DNA of 33,014 nucleotides from Gemmatimonadales bacterium (GTDB lineage: Bacteria; Gemmatimonadota; Gemmatimonadetes; Longimicrobiales; Gaopeijiaceae). The translations under genes were made by a program, and so were the position numbers. The stretch is from NCBI GenBank assembly GCA_007692665.1, contig REBP01000206.1, forward strand, positions 1 through 33,014, read 5' to 3'. The notes under the pieces were generated by a model. That model made no database searches. It saw only the letters and a list, made by a program, of their open reading frames with translations, and was not told the origin of the DNA. Positions 15,871 to 24,146 of the stretch are shown one piece after another. The number at the start of each line of letters is the position of its first letter. Positions within the stretch are counted from its first letter, which is position 1.

Positions 15871-16791
15871 ATGGTCCTCATGTTCGAACCTGCCCCGTCC
15901 CGCGTCCAGCGGGCCCTTTTCAAGATCATCTTCGAGGCCCGCACCCGGGCGGGCCGGATCTTCGACCTGGTCCTGATCCTGACCATCCTCGCCAGCGTGG
16001 TGGTCGTCCTGCTGGAATCGGTTCCGGGGTTGTCCCGACGGTGGGGCCAGGGCCTCCCCGGGCTCGAGTGGGCCTTCACCCTGCTCTTCACGGTGGAGTA
16101 CCTGGTCCGACTCTGGGTGGTGAGGCGCCCGGGGACGTACGCCCGAAGCTTTTTCGGCATCGTGGATCTGCTGGCCATCCTCCCGACCTACCTGTCCATC
16201 TTCGTCCCCGGGGCCCAGGTGTTCCTGGTCATCCGGCTGGTCAGGCTCCTCCGGGTCTTCCACGTCTTCAACCTCGGGGGGTACCTGGGAGCGGCGGAGA
16301 CACTCAGGTCCGCGCTTCGGGCAACCCGGTTCACCCTCGCCGTCTTCCTCACGGCACTTCTCGCCCTGGTCGTCTTCCTTGGCGCCCTCATGTACCTGGT
16401 CGAAGGGGCCGACTCCGGCTTCTCGAGCATTCCCGTGGGCATCTACTGGGCCGTGGTCACGGTCACCACCCTTGGATACGGAGACCTGGTTCCCGAGACA
16501 CCGCTGGGTCGGGGGATCACCTCCGGGATCGTGCTCATCGGCTACTGGGCGCTGGCCGTTCCGGTGGCCATCGTTTCCGTGGAACTCTCGCGGGCCATGA
16601 ACAGCCCCCGGGAGGAGGTCGGTGGAGAGGAGGCGGAGAGGCGGCGCTCTCCCGGAACGGACGCTCCTCCCTGCCCTGCCTGCGGAGCCGGGGACCACCA
16701 GGCCGATTCGCTGCACTGTCGGCGGTGCGGTGGGCGTCTTTCGTCGACGCCCCCCACCGAGGAAGCTCGAGATGGCGGCACACCCTCCTGA
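15871..16791 (+). CDS. Voltage-gated-type potassium channel with C-terminal zinc-ribbon-like tail
   Basis: A six-helix ion channel, 306 aa from this start. S1 is FDLVLILTILASVVVVLL, S2 WAFTLLFTVEYLVRLWVV, S3 IVDLLAILPTYLSIFV, and S4 carries spaced arginines R122, R125 and R128 in VIRLVRLLRVFHVF. The pore has selectivity filter TTLGYGD (199-205) between S5 and S6, which indicates potassium. The cytoplasmic tail ends in a Cys4 pattern, CPAC (268-271) and CRRC (283-286), resembling a zinc ribbon, which is not a usual part of bacterial Kv channels. Starts at 15820, 15871 and 15880 are in frame and none has a good ribosome site. I chose 15871 because 15820 would leave only 15 bp to the divergent photolyase start. 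Three arginines in S4 suggest, but do not prove, voltage sensing. Confidence 0.9.
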   Translation: MVLMFEPAPSRVQRALFKIIFEARTRAGRIFDLVLILTILASVVVVLLESVPGLSRRWGQGLPGLEWAFTLLFTVEYLVRLWVVRRPGTYARSFFGIVDLLAILPTYLSIFVPGAQVFLVIRLVRLLRVFHVFNLGGYLGAAETLRSALRATRFTLAVFLTALLALVVFLGALMYLVEGADSGFSSIPVGIYWAVVTVTTLGYGDLVPETPLGRGITSGIVLIGYWALAVPVAIVSVELSRAMNSPREEVGGEEAERRRSPGTDAPPCPACGAGDHQADSLHCRRCGGRLSSTPPTEEARDGGTPS

Positions 16792-16809
16792 GCAGGGCGG
16801 CACTCTGCA

Positions 16810-16823
16810 TTGCAAAGTACTTG
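16810..16823. promoter_or_regulatory. Putative operator, copy 1 (TTGCAAAGTACTTG)
   Basis: This 14-mer, with the perfect 8-bp palindrome AAGTACTT at its centre, recurs exactly at 17962-17975. It overlaps the -35 box of the promoter before 16857, so a bound repressor would block RNA polymerase. The winged-helix protein encoded at 17467 is the obvious candidate binder (inference). Confidence 0.6.
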
Positions 16824-16849
16824 ACCTTCAGACGTCCGGAGGATAGAAT
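16821..16849 (+). promoter_or_regulatory. Sigma-70-type promoter, possibly giving a leaderless mRNA
   Basis: TTGACC (16821-16826), a 17-bp spacer and TAGAAT (16844-16849). Each hexamer differs from consensus at one position. A transcript starting seven bases after the -10 box would begin at about 16856, next to the ATG at 16857, so little or no leader is expected. A GGAGGA at 16837-16842 would lie upstream of that start. Confidence 0.65.
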
Positions 16850-16856
16850 CTCCGGC

Positions 16857-17477
16857 ATGCAACCCGTGCACCCCCTGCGACCCCCTCCCCTGACGTCGGA
16901 ACCCGTCGCCCTCGGCGACCGGGCCGTGGACGATCTGCGCTTCATCCGCCGGACCATGGAGCGGGGCGCAGCCTTCACGGCGGTCCCCGGGTGGGGTGGG
17001 GTGGGAATGGGGATCACCGGACTGCTCGCCGCGATTCTCGCAGCCTCCCGATCGACGCCCGAGGCCTGGCTCGCGACCTGGCTGGCCGCAGCCGTCGTGG
17101 CGGTGGGGATCGGGGGCTGGTCCATGCACGGGAAAGCCCGGAAGGCGGGACTTTCCCTCGTCTCCGGTTCGGGCCGGAAGGTCCTCACGGGCTTCCTTCC
17201 CCCGGCACTCGCCGGCGCCATCCTCACGGCAGCGCTGTACCGGGGGGATGCGATTCTTCTCATCCCCGGAACGTGGCTCCTCCTCTACGGTGTCGCGGTT
17301 GCGGCGGCCGGTACGTTTTCGGTGAAGGCCGTCCCGACGATGGGCGCGCTTTTCGTGCTGATGGGAGCCGTCGCCCTCCTCGCACCGGGAAGCTGGGGCG
17401 ATGTCCTTCTCGCCGCCGGGTTCGGGGGCCTGCACGTTGTCTTCGGGGTCTACATTGCGAGGAAACATGGCGGCTGA
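16857..17477 (+). CDS. Small multi-pass membrane protein of unknown function
   Basis: A 206-aa protein with a soluble N-terminus (about 45 residues, including DRAVDDLRFIRRTMERGAAF) and then about five or six hydrophobic helices, for example VGMGITGLLAAILAAS, WLAAAVVAVGIGGWSM, LLIPGTWLLLYGVAVAAAG and MGALFVLMGAVALLAPG. I do not recognise a named family. Proteins of this shape, beginning with an FIRRTME-like segment, are found beside small winged-helix regulators; that association is the best clue to its role. It ends in ARKHGG and overlaps the regulator start by 11 bp, so the two form one operon behind the promoter at 16821-16849. ATG 16857 is supported by that promoter geometry rather than by a ribosome site. 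Confidence 0.8.
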   Translation: MQPVHPLRPPPLTSEPVALGDRAVDDLRFIRRTMERGAAFTAVPGWGGVGMGITGLLAAILAASRSTPEAWLATWLAAAVVAVGIGGWSMHGKARKAGLSLVSGSGRKVLTGFLPPALAGAILTAALYRGDAILLIPGTWLLLYGVAVAAAGTFSVKAVPTMGALFVLMGAVALLAPGSWGDVLLAAGFGGLHVVFGVYIARKHGG

Positions 17478-17859
17478 GCATGCCCGCGCCACTAGTGACG
17501 GCGCAGCCCGTTCCCGCGGCCCGGAGACGGTCGTGGTCGACCTGTCCGAGGATCCGGTGACCAATCTTGCCGAACTCGACCAGCTCATCCACGGGCGGGT
17601 TCGCCTGGGGATCGCCAGTGCGCTCGCCGTGAACGAGAAGCTGAGCTTCACCGAACTCAGGGACATTCTCGAGACTTCGGACGGGAACCTGAGTGCCCAT
17701 GCCCGACGCCTCGAGGAGGGCGGGTACCTCGCCTGCCGGAAATCCTTCGACGGAAGAATTCCCCTCACCGAGTACCGCCTGACCGACCGCGGACGCCGGG
17801 CACTGGAACGGTATCTGGACCACATGGAAGCCCTGATCCAGCGCGTTCGGGAGCCCTGA
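17467..17859 (+). CDS. Winged-helix transcriptional regulator (HTH_34 / MarR-like)
   Basis: A 130-aa DNA-binding protein. The core is a single winged helix: LDQLIHGRVRLGIASALAV, then LSFTELRDILETSDGNLSAH as the helix-turn-helix region, ARRLEEGGYLACRKSF leading into the wing, and the wing itself TEYRLTDRGRRALERYLDHM. The TSDGNLSAH and LEEGGY motifs are typical of the PF13601 group. The first 40 residues are a polar extension. ATG 17467 has a GAGG a few bases upstream and overlaps the preceding membrane protein gene. Two identical 14-bp partly palindromic sites flank the locus, at 16810 (its own operon promoter) and 17962 (before the DUF4173 gene). It is therefore probably an autoregulated repressor of both membrane-protein genes; this is inference. 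No ligand-binding domain is present. Confidence 0.88.
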   Translation: MAAEHARATSDGAARSRGPETVVVDLSEDPVTNLAELDQLIHGRVRLGIASALAVNEKLSFTELRDILETSDGNLSAHARRLEEGGYLACRKSFDGRIPLTEYRLTDRGRRALERYLDHMEALIQRVREP

Positions 17860-17961
17860 GCCGTTGCGGAGGGGGGAGCCCCGTAACCCCGGGAAGGCTG
17901 GCCAGAAGGCCGTGGAATGATCCCGCAGGACCACTCTTTTATTTTTGAGGTTTACTTTATG

Positions 17962-17975
17962 TTGCAAAGTACTTG
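17962..17975. promoter_or_regulatory. Putative operator, copy 2 (TTGCAAAGTACTTG)
   Basis: An exact copy of the site at 16810, within a locally AT-rich stretch (17937-17975) in otherwise GC-rich DNA. It lies 52 bp before the DUF4173 start. As in copy 1, a -35-like TTG follows directly (TTGTTC, 17973-17978), but I see no clear -10 box at the right distance. The rest of the 17860-18027 gap holds no recognisable gene or hairpin. Confidence 0.55.
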
Positions 17976-18027
17976 TTCCTGCGATGTCATCAGTCCAGCA
18001 GCTCTCACGCCGGGGATGGGCTGACCG

Positions 18028-19662
18028 ATGGGAATTCAAGCCGGGAACCGGAGGGCGCGGCCGGCTCCGCACGGGAGCCCCCCCCTTCCCCATCCCCACC
18101 GCGTCGTCATCGGTGCCGGCCTCCTCGTGGGCCTCGCCGGCAACATGGTGCTCCGGAGTCCTGCCGGGCCCGGCCTGGGCATGCTCCTCTTCTTCGTGGC
18201 GCTCGCCGTCGCCATCGCGGCGGCCTGCCGCGGGTTCGGCCGGCTGCCGAGTGGGGAGGCATGGTCGTGGATCGGGGCCGGAATCCTGCTCTCCTCAGTG
18301 TTCGTCTTCCGGGCCTCGCACGCACTCCAGACCTTCGCGTTCATTGCCGCATCCGCAGCCTTCGCCTTTCCCGCGCTCCGGGCCGGCGCGCCATGGATGC
18401 GGGGGAGCGGGGTGGTGGATCATCTGGAGGCGGCGGCCGGTGCGGCGGGGTACGCCGGCCTGGGTGCATTCCGGCTCGGCGCCGTTGCCCGTACCCTGCA
18501 CGTGGGCCCGGGCGGCGTCCCACCCGCCACGTCGCCGACCGCCGGAACCTGGCCGAGTGATGTGCAGGGGCCGCGACCGGCCGTGCTCCCGGCCGTGTTG
18601 CGAGGCCTCCTCCTTTCGGCGCCGCTCCTCTTCGTCTTTGGTGCACTCTTCGTCTCGGCCGACCGCGCCTTCGCCGTGCTCGTCTCGGGTCTTCTGGGTA
18701 CGGCCCTGGACGAATGGGCCTCCCACGTCGTGGTCACGTGCGTCGTGGCCTGGCTGGCGACGGGGTACCTGACCGGGTTCCTCACCGGAACCCGGGTACG
18801 CGACATCGTGGAGGTCAGATTCCGACGGCCCTCCCTGGGAATGGTCGAGATCGGCATTCCGCTGGGCCTCGTGAGCGCACTTTTCGCCGCCTTCGTCGCA
18901 GTCCAGTTCCGCTACCTCTTCGGGGGGGCCGGGCTGGTCGAGGTGACCACGGGACTCACCTACGCCGAATACGCCCGGGAGGGATTCGGCCAGCTGGCGC
19001 TGGCCTCGGCGCTGGTGATTCCCACGCTCCTGGTTTCGGACTGGCTCCTCGGGCGGCCGGGTCCCCGCGCCCGCGCCATCTTTGGCTCGATGGGAGCCCT
19101 GCAGCTCCTCCTGCTCTTCCTTGTCATCGTCTCGGCATTCCAGCGAGTGCGCGCCTACCAGGATGCGTACGGGCTGACCGAGCCCCGCTTCTACGGCGTG
19201 GCCTTCCTGGGTTGGCTGACGCTGGTCGGCGCCTGGTTCGGCGTCACGGTTCTGCGGGGCCGTCGGGAGCAGTTTGCCTTCCCCGCGCTCCTGTCCGCCT
19301 TCGTGCTGGTCATCGCGCTGTTCGCCGTCAACCCCGACGCCTGGATCGCCCGAGCGAACCTGGCGCGCAGCGAGTCAGCCCTCGTGTCCCCAACCCCGGG
19401 CTCCCCGGGCTTCGATGCCGACTACCTCGCCTCCCTCAGCGCGGATGCGGTCCCCACCCTCCTTGACGCCCTCCCACATCTGCCCTCCGACGCACAGTGC
19501 CGGCTCGCCGCCCACCTGCTGGAGCGGTGGGGAAACGGTGCGGCGTCCGACTGGCGCAGCTGGAACCTGGCCACCGCACGGGCCCGAGGCAGGGTGCGGG
19601 CGGAAGGATCGGAACTCCAGCGCCGGATCGGGATGGGGGGTGCCTGCGCCCGGACCCCCTGA
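18028..19662 (+). CDS. DUF4173 multi-pass membrane protein
   Basis: A 544-aa integral membrane protein with about ten to twelve hydrophobic helices, e.g. VVIGAGLLVGLAGNMVL, GMLLFFVALAVAIAAA, LLLSAPLLFVFGALFVSA and LLSAFVLVIALFAVNPDA. The C-terminal half has the DUF4173 marks: TGLTYAEYAREGFGQLALAS, then RVRAYQDAYGLTEPRFYG, then NPDAWIARANLAR, followed by a soluble tail of about 100 residues (SADAVPTLLDALPHL, CRLAAHLLERWG). Its biochemical role is unknown. It follows the winged-helix regulator by 168 bp, and a copy of the shared 14-bp site lies in that gap, so it is probably controlled by that regulator. The ATG at 18028 has only a weak ribosome site, and a later start before VVIGAG is possible. 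Confidence 0.85.
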   Translation: MGIQAGNRRARPAPHGSPPLPHPHRVVIGAGLLVGLAGNMVLRSPAGPGLGMLLFFVALAVAIAAACRGFGRLPSGEAWSWIGAGILLSSVFVFRASHALQTFAFIAASAAFAFPALRAGAPWMRGSGVVDHLEAAAGAAGYAGLGAFRLGAVARTLHVGPGGVPPATSPTAGTWPSDVQGPRPAVLPAVLRGLLLSAPLLFVFGALFVSADRAFAVLVSGLLGTALDEWASHVVVTCVVAWLATGYLTGFLTGTRVRDIVEVRFRRPSLGMVEIGIPLGLVSALFAAFVAVQFRYLFGGAGLVEVTTGLTYAEYAREGFGQLALASALVIPTLLVSDWLLGRPGPRARAIFGSMGALQLLLLFLVIVSAFQRVRAYQDAYGLTEPRFYGVAFLGWLTLVGAWFGVTVLRGRREQFAFPALLSAFVLVIALFAVNPDAWIARANLARSESALVSPTPGSPGFDADYLASLSADAVPTLLDALPHLPSDAQCRLAAHLLERWGNGAASDWRSWNLATARARGRVRAEGSELQRRIGMGGACARTP

Positions 19663-19733
19663 CGAGGTCACGGGTTGAATTCTTCGGACCCCCTCGCTCC
19701 CAGGCTCACTCTTCCAACCCCGGCGACGTCGCC

Positions 19734-20843
19734 ATGAGGCCTCCCCTCCGGAAAACTCGCATCGTCCAGGGCAGCCGGCCTGCCGTCGTCGCGATGGTCG
19801 CGATGGTCGCCCTTTCGGGGTGCCGCGACGAGGAGGCGCGGATGGCGGAGGCCACCGTCCAGGAGGAGCGCGTGACCTCCGTCGCGGTTGTCGAAGTGGT
19901 CCCCCGGGATCTCTCGAGGGAAATCGAACTCTCCGGCTCCATCGAGCCCATTCGGGAGATCCGGGTGGCGGCAAGGATGGGCGGGATCGTCCGGGCGGCC
20001 CCCCACGAGGAGGGGGATCGTGTCACCGGGGGGCAGATCCTGGCCCGGTTCGACGTCTCCGAGGAAGAGGCCGAGCTCCGGAGGGCCCGGGCGATCCTGG
20101 AGGAGGCAGAGCGGAGCTACGACCGCGCCCGGGAACTGGTGGCACAGGAGCTGGTGAGCGCGTCGGAATACGAGTCCGCCCGCGCCTCCCGGGCGGTGGC
20201 GGAAAGCGAAGTCCAGCTCTGGGAAACGAGGGCCGACTTCGGGGTCGTCAGGGCCCCCGCATCCGGGGTCGTGACCGCCCGGTTCGTGGAGGTGGGCGAG
20301 GGCGTCGCCAGCGGCGATGTGCTCTTTCACCTGGCGGACCTGAGCCTCCTGGTGATCCGGGTCGGGGTCTCCGACGTGGATGCACCCCAGCTCTCCGAAG
20401 GGGCTCCGGTCGATGTCCGGATTGACGCGTCTCCCGGTCGGAGCTGGGAGGCGGAAATCCGGAGGGTCTTTCCCAGCGCGGACCCGGACAGCCGCCTCGT
20501 CCCCGTCGAGGTGGCCCTCACCGACCCGGAGCACCGCGTCCTTCGCCCGGGCTCGCTGGCACGCCTCCGCATCTCGGTGGATCCCAGGGCGGGCGTGCTT
20601 GCCGTACCCAACGAGGCGCTTCTCGCCTCCACCCCCGACGACCCTTTCCTCTACGTGATCGACGGGGAGGGGCGACTTCAGCGGCGAGCCGTGGTTCCGG
20701 GGGTGAGCCGGCGGGACTGGACCGAGATCCTGGAGGGCCTCGACGAGGGGGAGCGGGTGGTGGGGTCGAACCCGGCGGTGCTGGCCGAGGGACAGCGTGT
20801 GCAGGTGGCCGGCACCCTGACGCATCCATCGGACGGAAACTGA
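19734..20843 (+). CDS. RND efflux periplasmic adaptor lipoprotein (membrane fusion protein)
   Basis: A 369-aa adaptor linking an inner-membrane RND pump to an outer-membrane channel. ATG 19734 opens a lipoprotein signal with lipobox LSGC (VAMVAMVALSGCRDEE). The adaptor domains follow in order: first lipoyl half and beta-barrel edge (LSREIELSGSIEPIREIRVA, GGIVRAAPHEEGDRVTGGQ), a short alpha-hairpin (RARAILEEAERSYDRAREL, VSASEYESARASRAVAESEV), second lipoyl half (VRAPASGVVTARFVEVGEGV), a beta-barrel domain, and the membrane-proximal part ending in LEGLDEGERVVGSNPAVLAE. The short hairpin is typical of HlyD_D23/AcrA-like adaptors of simple pumps. The permease gene starts 11 bp downstream, forming an operon; no outer-membrane TolC-type gene is in the window. 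The substrate is unknown. Confidence 0.93.
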   Translation: MRPPLRKTRIVQGSRPAVVAMVAMVALSGCRDEEARMAEATVQEERVTSVAVVEVVPRDLSREIELSGSIEPIREIRVAARMGGIVRAAPHEEGDRVTGGQILARFDVSEEEAELRRARAILEEAERSYDRARELVAQELVSASEYESARASRAVAESEVQLWETRADFGVVRAPASGVVTARFVEVGEGVASGDVLFHLADLSLLVIRVGVSDVDAPQLSEGAPVDVRIDASPGRSWEAEIRRVFPSADPDSRLVPVEVALTDPEHRVLRPGSLARLRISVDPRAGVLAVPNEALLASTPDDPFLYVIDGEGRLQRRAVVPGVSRRDWTEILEGLDEGERVVGSNPAVLAEGQRVQVAGTLTHPSDGN

Positions 20844-20854
20844 GGGGAGCGGAG

Positions 20855-23800
20855 ATGCGAGACCGGACACCGGAGGAAAAGGGGGGCATTTCGGCGGCCG
20901 CGATCCGCCGCCCCATCGGCACGCTGGCGCTGATGTCGGTGGTTGTCGTCCTCGGCTTCTTCTTCCTGGACCGGCTGCCGGTGGACCTCCTTCCGGACAT
21001 CGCCTACCCGCAGATCCGGGTCACCGTGAACTACCCGGGTACCGCCCCCGAAGTCATGGAGGAACAGGTCACCCGGGTCCTCGAGCGCAACCTGGCCGCC
21101 ACCGAGGGTCTGATCCGGATCGACAGCCGGGCCTCCGAGGGTCGGACCAACGTGAATCTCAACTTCGAGGTCGGGACGAACCTCGACCTGGCGCTCCAGG
21201 ACGCCTCCCGCCTCCTCGAACTGGCCCGGACCCAGCTCCCTCCGGACATCGACCCCCCGCGCATCTACAAGCAGGATCCGAACGACCAGCCGGTCTACGA
21301 GGCCGGCTTCAGCTCCACCGTCCGGTCCCCGGTGGAGGTGCGGGACTGGCTCGAGAACCAGCTCGCCACGCAGCTCCAGTCGGTGGCCGGGGTGGGGGGA
21401 GTGGAGGTCGCCGGCGGCCAGGTCCGGGAACTCCAGGTCGTCGTCGACCAGGACCGCCTGAGCGCGTATAACCTGACCGTGCAGGACGTCATCGACGCGG
21501 TGGCGGCGCAGAACCGGGACATCGCGGCCGGCAACGTCACCTCCGAGTCCTTCGACGTCATGGCCAAGACCGACGGGCGCTATCGCTCCGCCGAGGACAT
21601 CGGGCAGGTCCTGGTCACGATCCCCGGAAGCCGCAGCCGGGTGCGCATCTCCGACATCGCGGAGGTTCGCGACGGCCACGCCGAGCAGCGCCTCTTCGTG
21701 CGCCTGAACGGTGACCCCGCCATGCGCCTGTCGGTCTTCAAGCTCCCGGAGTCGAATACCGTCCAGGTGGTGGAGGGGGTGGCGGCGCGGATCGACGACC
21801 TCGCCGCCAGCGGCTTCATCCCCGCCGACATCCAGTACCAGGTCACCCGCGACCCGGCCTTCTTCATCCGGAGCTCGGTCCGGGCCGTGAGCACGGCGGC
21901 CCTCCTGGGCGGTGTGCTGGCCATGCTCGTCGTCCTTCTCTTCCTCGGCAGCCTCCGCAAGAGCTTCGTCATCGGGCTCTCCATCCCCATCGCGATCCTG
22001 GCCACCTTTGCCATGATGGGCGTGGGGAACCTCACGCTGAACATCATGAGCCTGGGTGGGCTGGCCCTGGGCGTGGGGCTTCTCCTCGACAACTCCATCG
22101 TCATGCTGGAAAACATTTTCCGGCACCAGGACGAACTCGGGAAGGATCCGGATGCGGCGGCCCGGGACGGGTCCCGGGAGGTCGCCTCGGCCGTGGTGGC
22201 CTCGACGCTCACGAACCTGGCGGCGGTGGTCCCCTTCCTCCTCATCACCGGGATGGCCGCCCTGATCTTCCGGGAGCTGATCCTGACGATCTCCTTCGCC
22301 ATCGTGGCGTCGCTGGGGGTGGCCCTGACCCTGGTTCCCATGCTGGCGGCCCTCCTCGCCCGGCTGCGCTTTCGGAGCGGGCTTTCCGAGTCCCGGCTGA
22401 TCCGGGGATTCGACCGGCTCCTGGACCGGGGCGCCGCCCGGTACCAGGGGGTGATTCGTCGAACCCTCCGCGCCCGGTGGGCCGTGGTGGGGGGCGCGGT
22501 GGCCGTGCTTGCCGGAAGCCTCTGGGTGGCCGGTGACCTGGGCAGGGAATTCCTCCCCACGGTGGACAACGGCCTCGTGAACGTGCGGCTGAACCTCGTT
22601 TCCGGCGCCACCCCGGAGCGGACCGACCAGTACTTCCGCCAGGTGGAGGCGCTGGTCATGGACATGCCCCACGTGGAGACGGTCTTCACCATGGCCGGGG
22701 GCCACCTCTCCGGAGGGGTGATTTCCGAGCGTCCCGGCACCGCCCGCGCCTCGGTGCAGCTCGTGCCCGCCAGCCGGCGTCCGGGGGTGTCCGCCAACAC
22801 CTGGGTGCGGCAGGCGGAGGAGGAGCTCAACGCGCGGCTCGACATCCCCGGCGGCCAGGTTTCGGTGAGCCCCCCCGGGATCCCCGGCATCCAGACCAGC
22901 CTCGCAGGGGCCGACATCTCCATCGGGGTGGTGGGCGACGACATGGCCGAGCTGGACCGGCTCGCCCGGGAGATCGTGGAGCGGGCCGGGGGCGTGGAGG
23001 GGCTCCAGAACTTCGAACTGGCCAGGGACGACCGCACTCCGCTGCTCTCCGTCAACGTGGACCGGGACCGGGCCTCGGCCCTGGGGCTCAACGTGAGCGA
23101 CGTGGGAGAGGGGATCCGGAACGCCCTCTACGGTCATGTCCCCACCCGGTTCAGCACCGGCACGGGGCAGTACGACGTCCGGGTCATGCTCCCCCGGCAG
23201 GACCTGCGCACCTCGGAGGACCTCGGGGGGATCCGCCTCTTCCGGGGGAACGGAGACGCACCGGTCTACGTCCGGGACGTGGCGTCCTTTTCGCTCGGGG
23301 AGAGCCCGGCCCACATCGAGCGGGAGAACCAGGTCCGGGTGGTGCGGATCTCCGGCGAGGTCAACCGCGCGATCTCGGACGTGGGCACCGTCAACCAGCG
23401 GGTCCAGGCCGAGCTCGCCGGCTTCGACCTCCCGCAGGGGTACAGCCTCCTCTACGGGGGCGAGCTGGAGGCGATCGAGGAGACCAACCGGAACCTCCTC
23501 ATCGTCATTCTCCTCTCGGTCTTCCTGGTCTTCGTGGTCATGGCGGTCCAGTACGAACGCCTCTCGAATCCGCTGGTGATCCTCGGCGCCATCCCCCTGG
23601 CCCTCATCGGGGTGGTGGGCATGCTCTGGGTCACCGGCACGAACCTGGGCGCCCCGGTCATGCTGGGGGTGATCCTCCTCGTGGGGATCGTCGTCAACAA
23701 CTCGATTCTCCTGGTGGAGTACATCGAGATCGGCCGCCGCGAGCAGGCGCTGGGGGTGCAGGAGGCCGCCGTGGAAGCGGGCCGGATTCGCTTCCGTCCC

Positions 23801-24115
23801 ATCCTCATGACGACCCTGACCACGGTCCTGGGCATGACGCCGCTGGCGCTGGCCATCGGAGACGGCGCCGAACTCATGCAGCCCCTCGCCCTCGCGGTGA
23901 TCGGCGGACTCCTGGTCTCCATGCTCCTCACCCTCCTGGTGATCCCCTGCCTCTACGTCATCATGGAGGATGCGAAGACCCTGGCCCTGAGGGCGCTCAC
24001 AGGGAGGGAGGCTGGCGCCGCCGGTCGGAGTTCAGCAGGAAAACCGTCTCCAGCAGGCGCCACCCCCGCCGGCGATGCATCGCCCCGACCGGAGCCGCGC
24101 GGGCTTCCCGCCTGA
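20855..24115 (+). CDS. RND efflux permease, HAE-1/AcrB-type
   Basis: A 1086-aa proton-driven exporter of the AcrB/MexB class. TM1 (ALMSVVVVLGFFFLDRLPVD) is followed by the first porter loop (LLPDIAYPQIRVTVNYPGTA, EVMEEQVTRVLERNLAATEG), TM2-6 with IALLR-like GVGLLLDNSIVMLENIFRH, a second porter loop, and TM8-12 with ILLVGIVVNNSILLVEYIE. The TM4 proton-relay position shows D412-N413, the DN variant seen in many HAE relatives, not the DD of AcrB. The C-terminal 45 residues are a polar Ala/Gly/Pro-rich tail with no domain. ATG 20855 has a purine-rich ribosome site (GGGAGCGGAG) and lies 11 bp after the adaptor gene. The substrate (drug, lipid or metabolite) cannot be inferred. The 31-bp gap to the convergent acylase gene contains no obvious terminator. 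Confidence 0.95.
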   Translation: MRDRTPEEKGGISAAAIRRPIGTLALMSVVVVLGFFFLDRLPVDLLPDIAYPQIRVTVNYPGTAPEVMEEQVTRVLERNLAATEGLIRIDSRASEGRTNVNLNFEVGTNLDLALQDASRLLELARTQLPPDIDPPRIYKQDPNDQPVYEAGFSSTVRSPVEVRDWLENQLATQLQSVAGVGGVEVAGGQVRELQVVVDQDRLSAYNLTVQDVIDAVAAQNRDIAAGNVTSESFDVMAKTDGRYRSAEDIGQVLVTIPGSRSRVRISDIAEVRDGHAEQRLFVRLNGDPAMRLSVFKLPESNTVQVVEGVAARIDDLAASGFIPADIQYQVTRDPAFFIRSSVRAVSTAALLGGVLAMLVVLLFLGSLRKSFVIGLSIPIAILATFAMMGVGNLTLNIMSLGGLALGVGLLLDNSIVMLENIFRHQDELGKDPDAAARDGSREVASAVVASTLTNLAAVVPFLLITGMAALIFRELILTISFAIVASLGVALTLVPMLAALLARLRFRSGLSESRLIRGFDRLLDRGAARYQGVIRRTLRARWAVVGGAVAVLAGSLWVAGDLGREFLPTVDNGLVNVRLNLVSGATPERTDQYFRQVEALVMDMPHVETVFTMAGGHLSGGVISERPGTARASVQLVPASRRPGVSANTWVRQAEEELNARLDIPGGQVSVSPPGIPGIQTSLAGADISIGVVGDDMAELDRLAREIVERAGGVEGLQNFELARDDRTPLLSVNVDRDRASALGLNVSDVGEGIRNALYGHVPTRFSTGTGQYDVRVMLPRQDLRTSEDLGGIRLFRGNGDAPVYVRDVASFSLGESPAHIERENQVRVVRISGEVNRAISDVGTVNQRVQAELAGFDLPQGYSLLYGGELEAIEETNRNLLIVILLSVFLVFVVMAVQYERLSNPLVILGAIPLALIGVVGMLWVTGTNLGAPVMLGVILLVGIVVNNSILLVEYIEIGRREQALGVQEAAVEAGRIRFRPILMTTLTTVLGMTPLALAIGDGAELMQPLALAVIGGLLVSMLLTLLVIPCLYVIMEDAKTLALRALTGREAGAAGRSSAGKPSPAGATPAGDASPRPEPRGLPA

Positions 24116-24146
24116 GCGCCCGCGCGTGGCCGTCGGTGCCCGGGGG

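Noticed and set aside
20678-23314. An 878-codon open frame on the minus strand, antisense to the RND permease
   Set aside because: Composition is His/Gly/Pro/Arg-rich with no domain, and the plus strand encodes an unambiguous RND protein.
24116-24146. Terminator between the convergent RND permease and acylase 1 genes
   Set aside because: The 31 bp contain no stem of useful length and no T-run.
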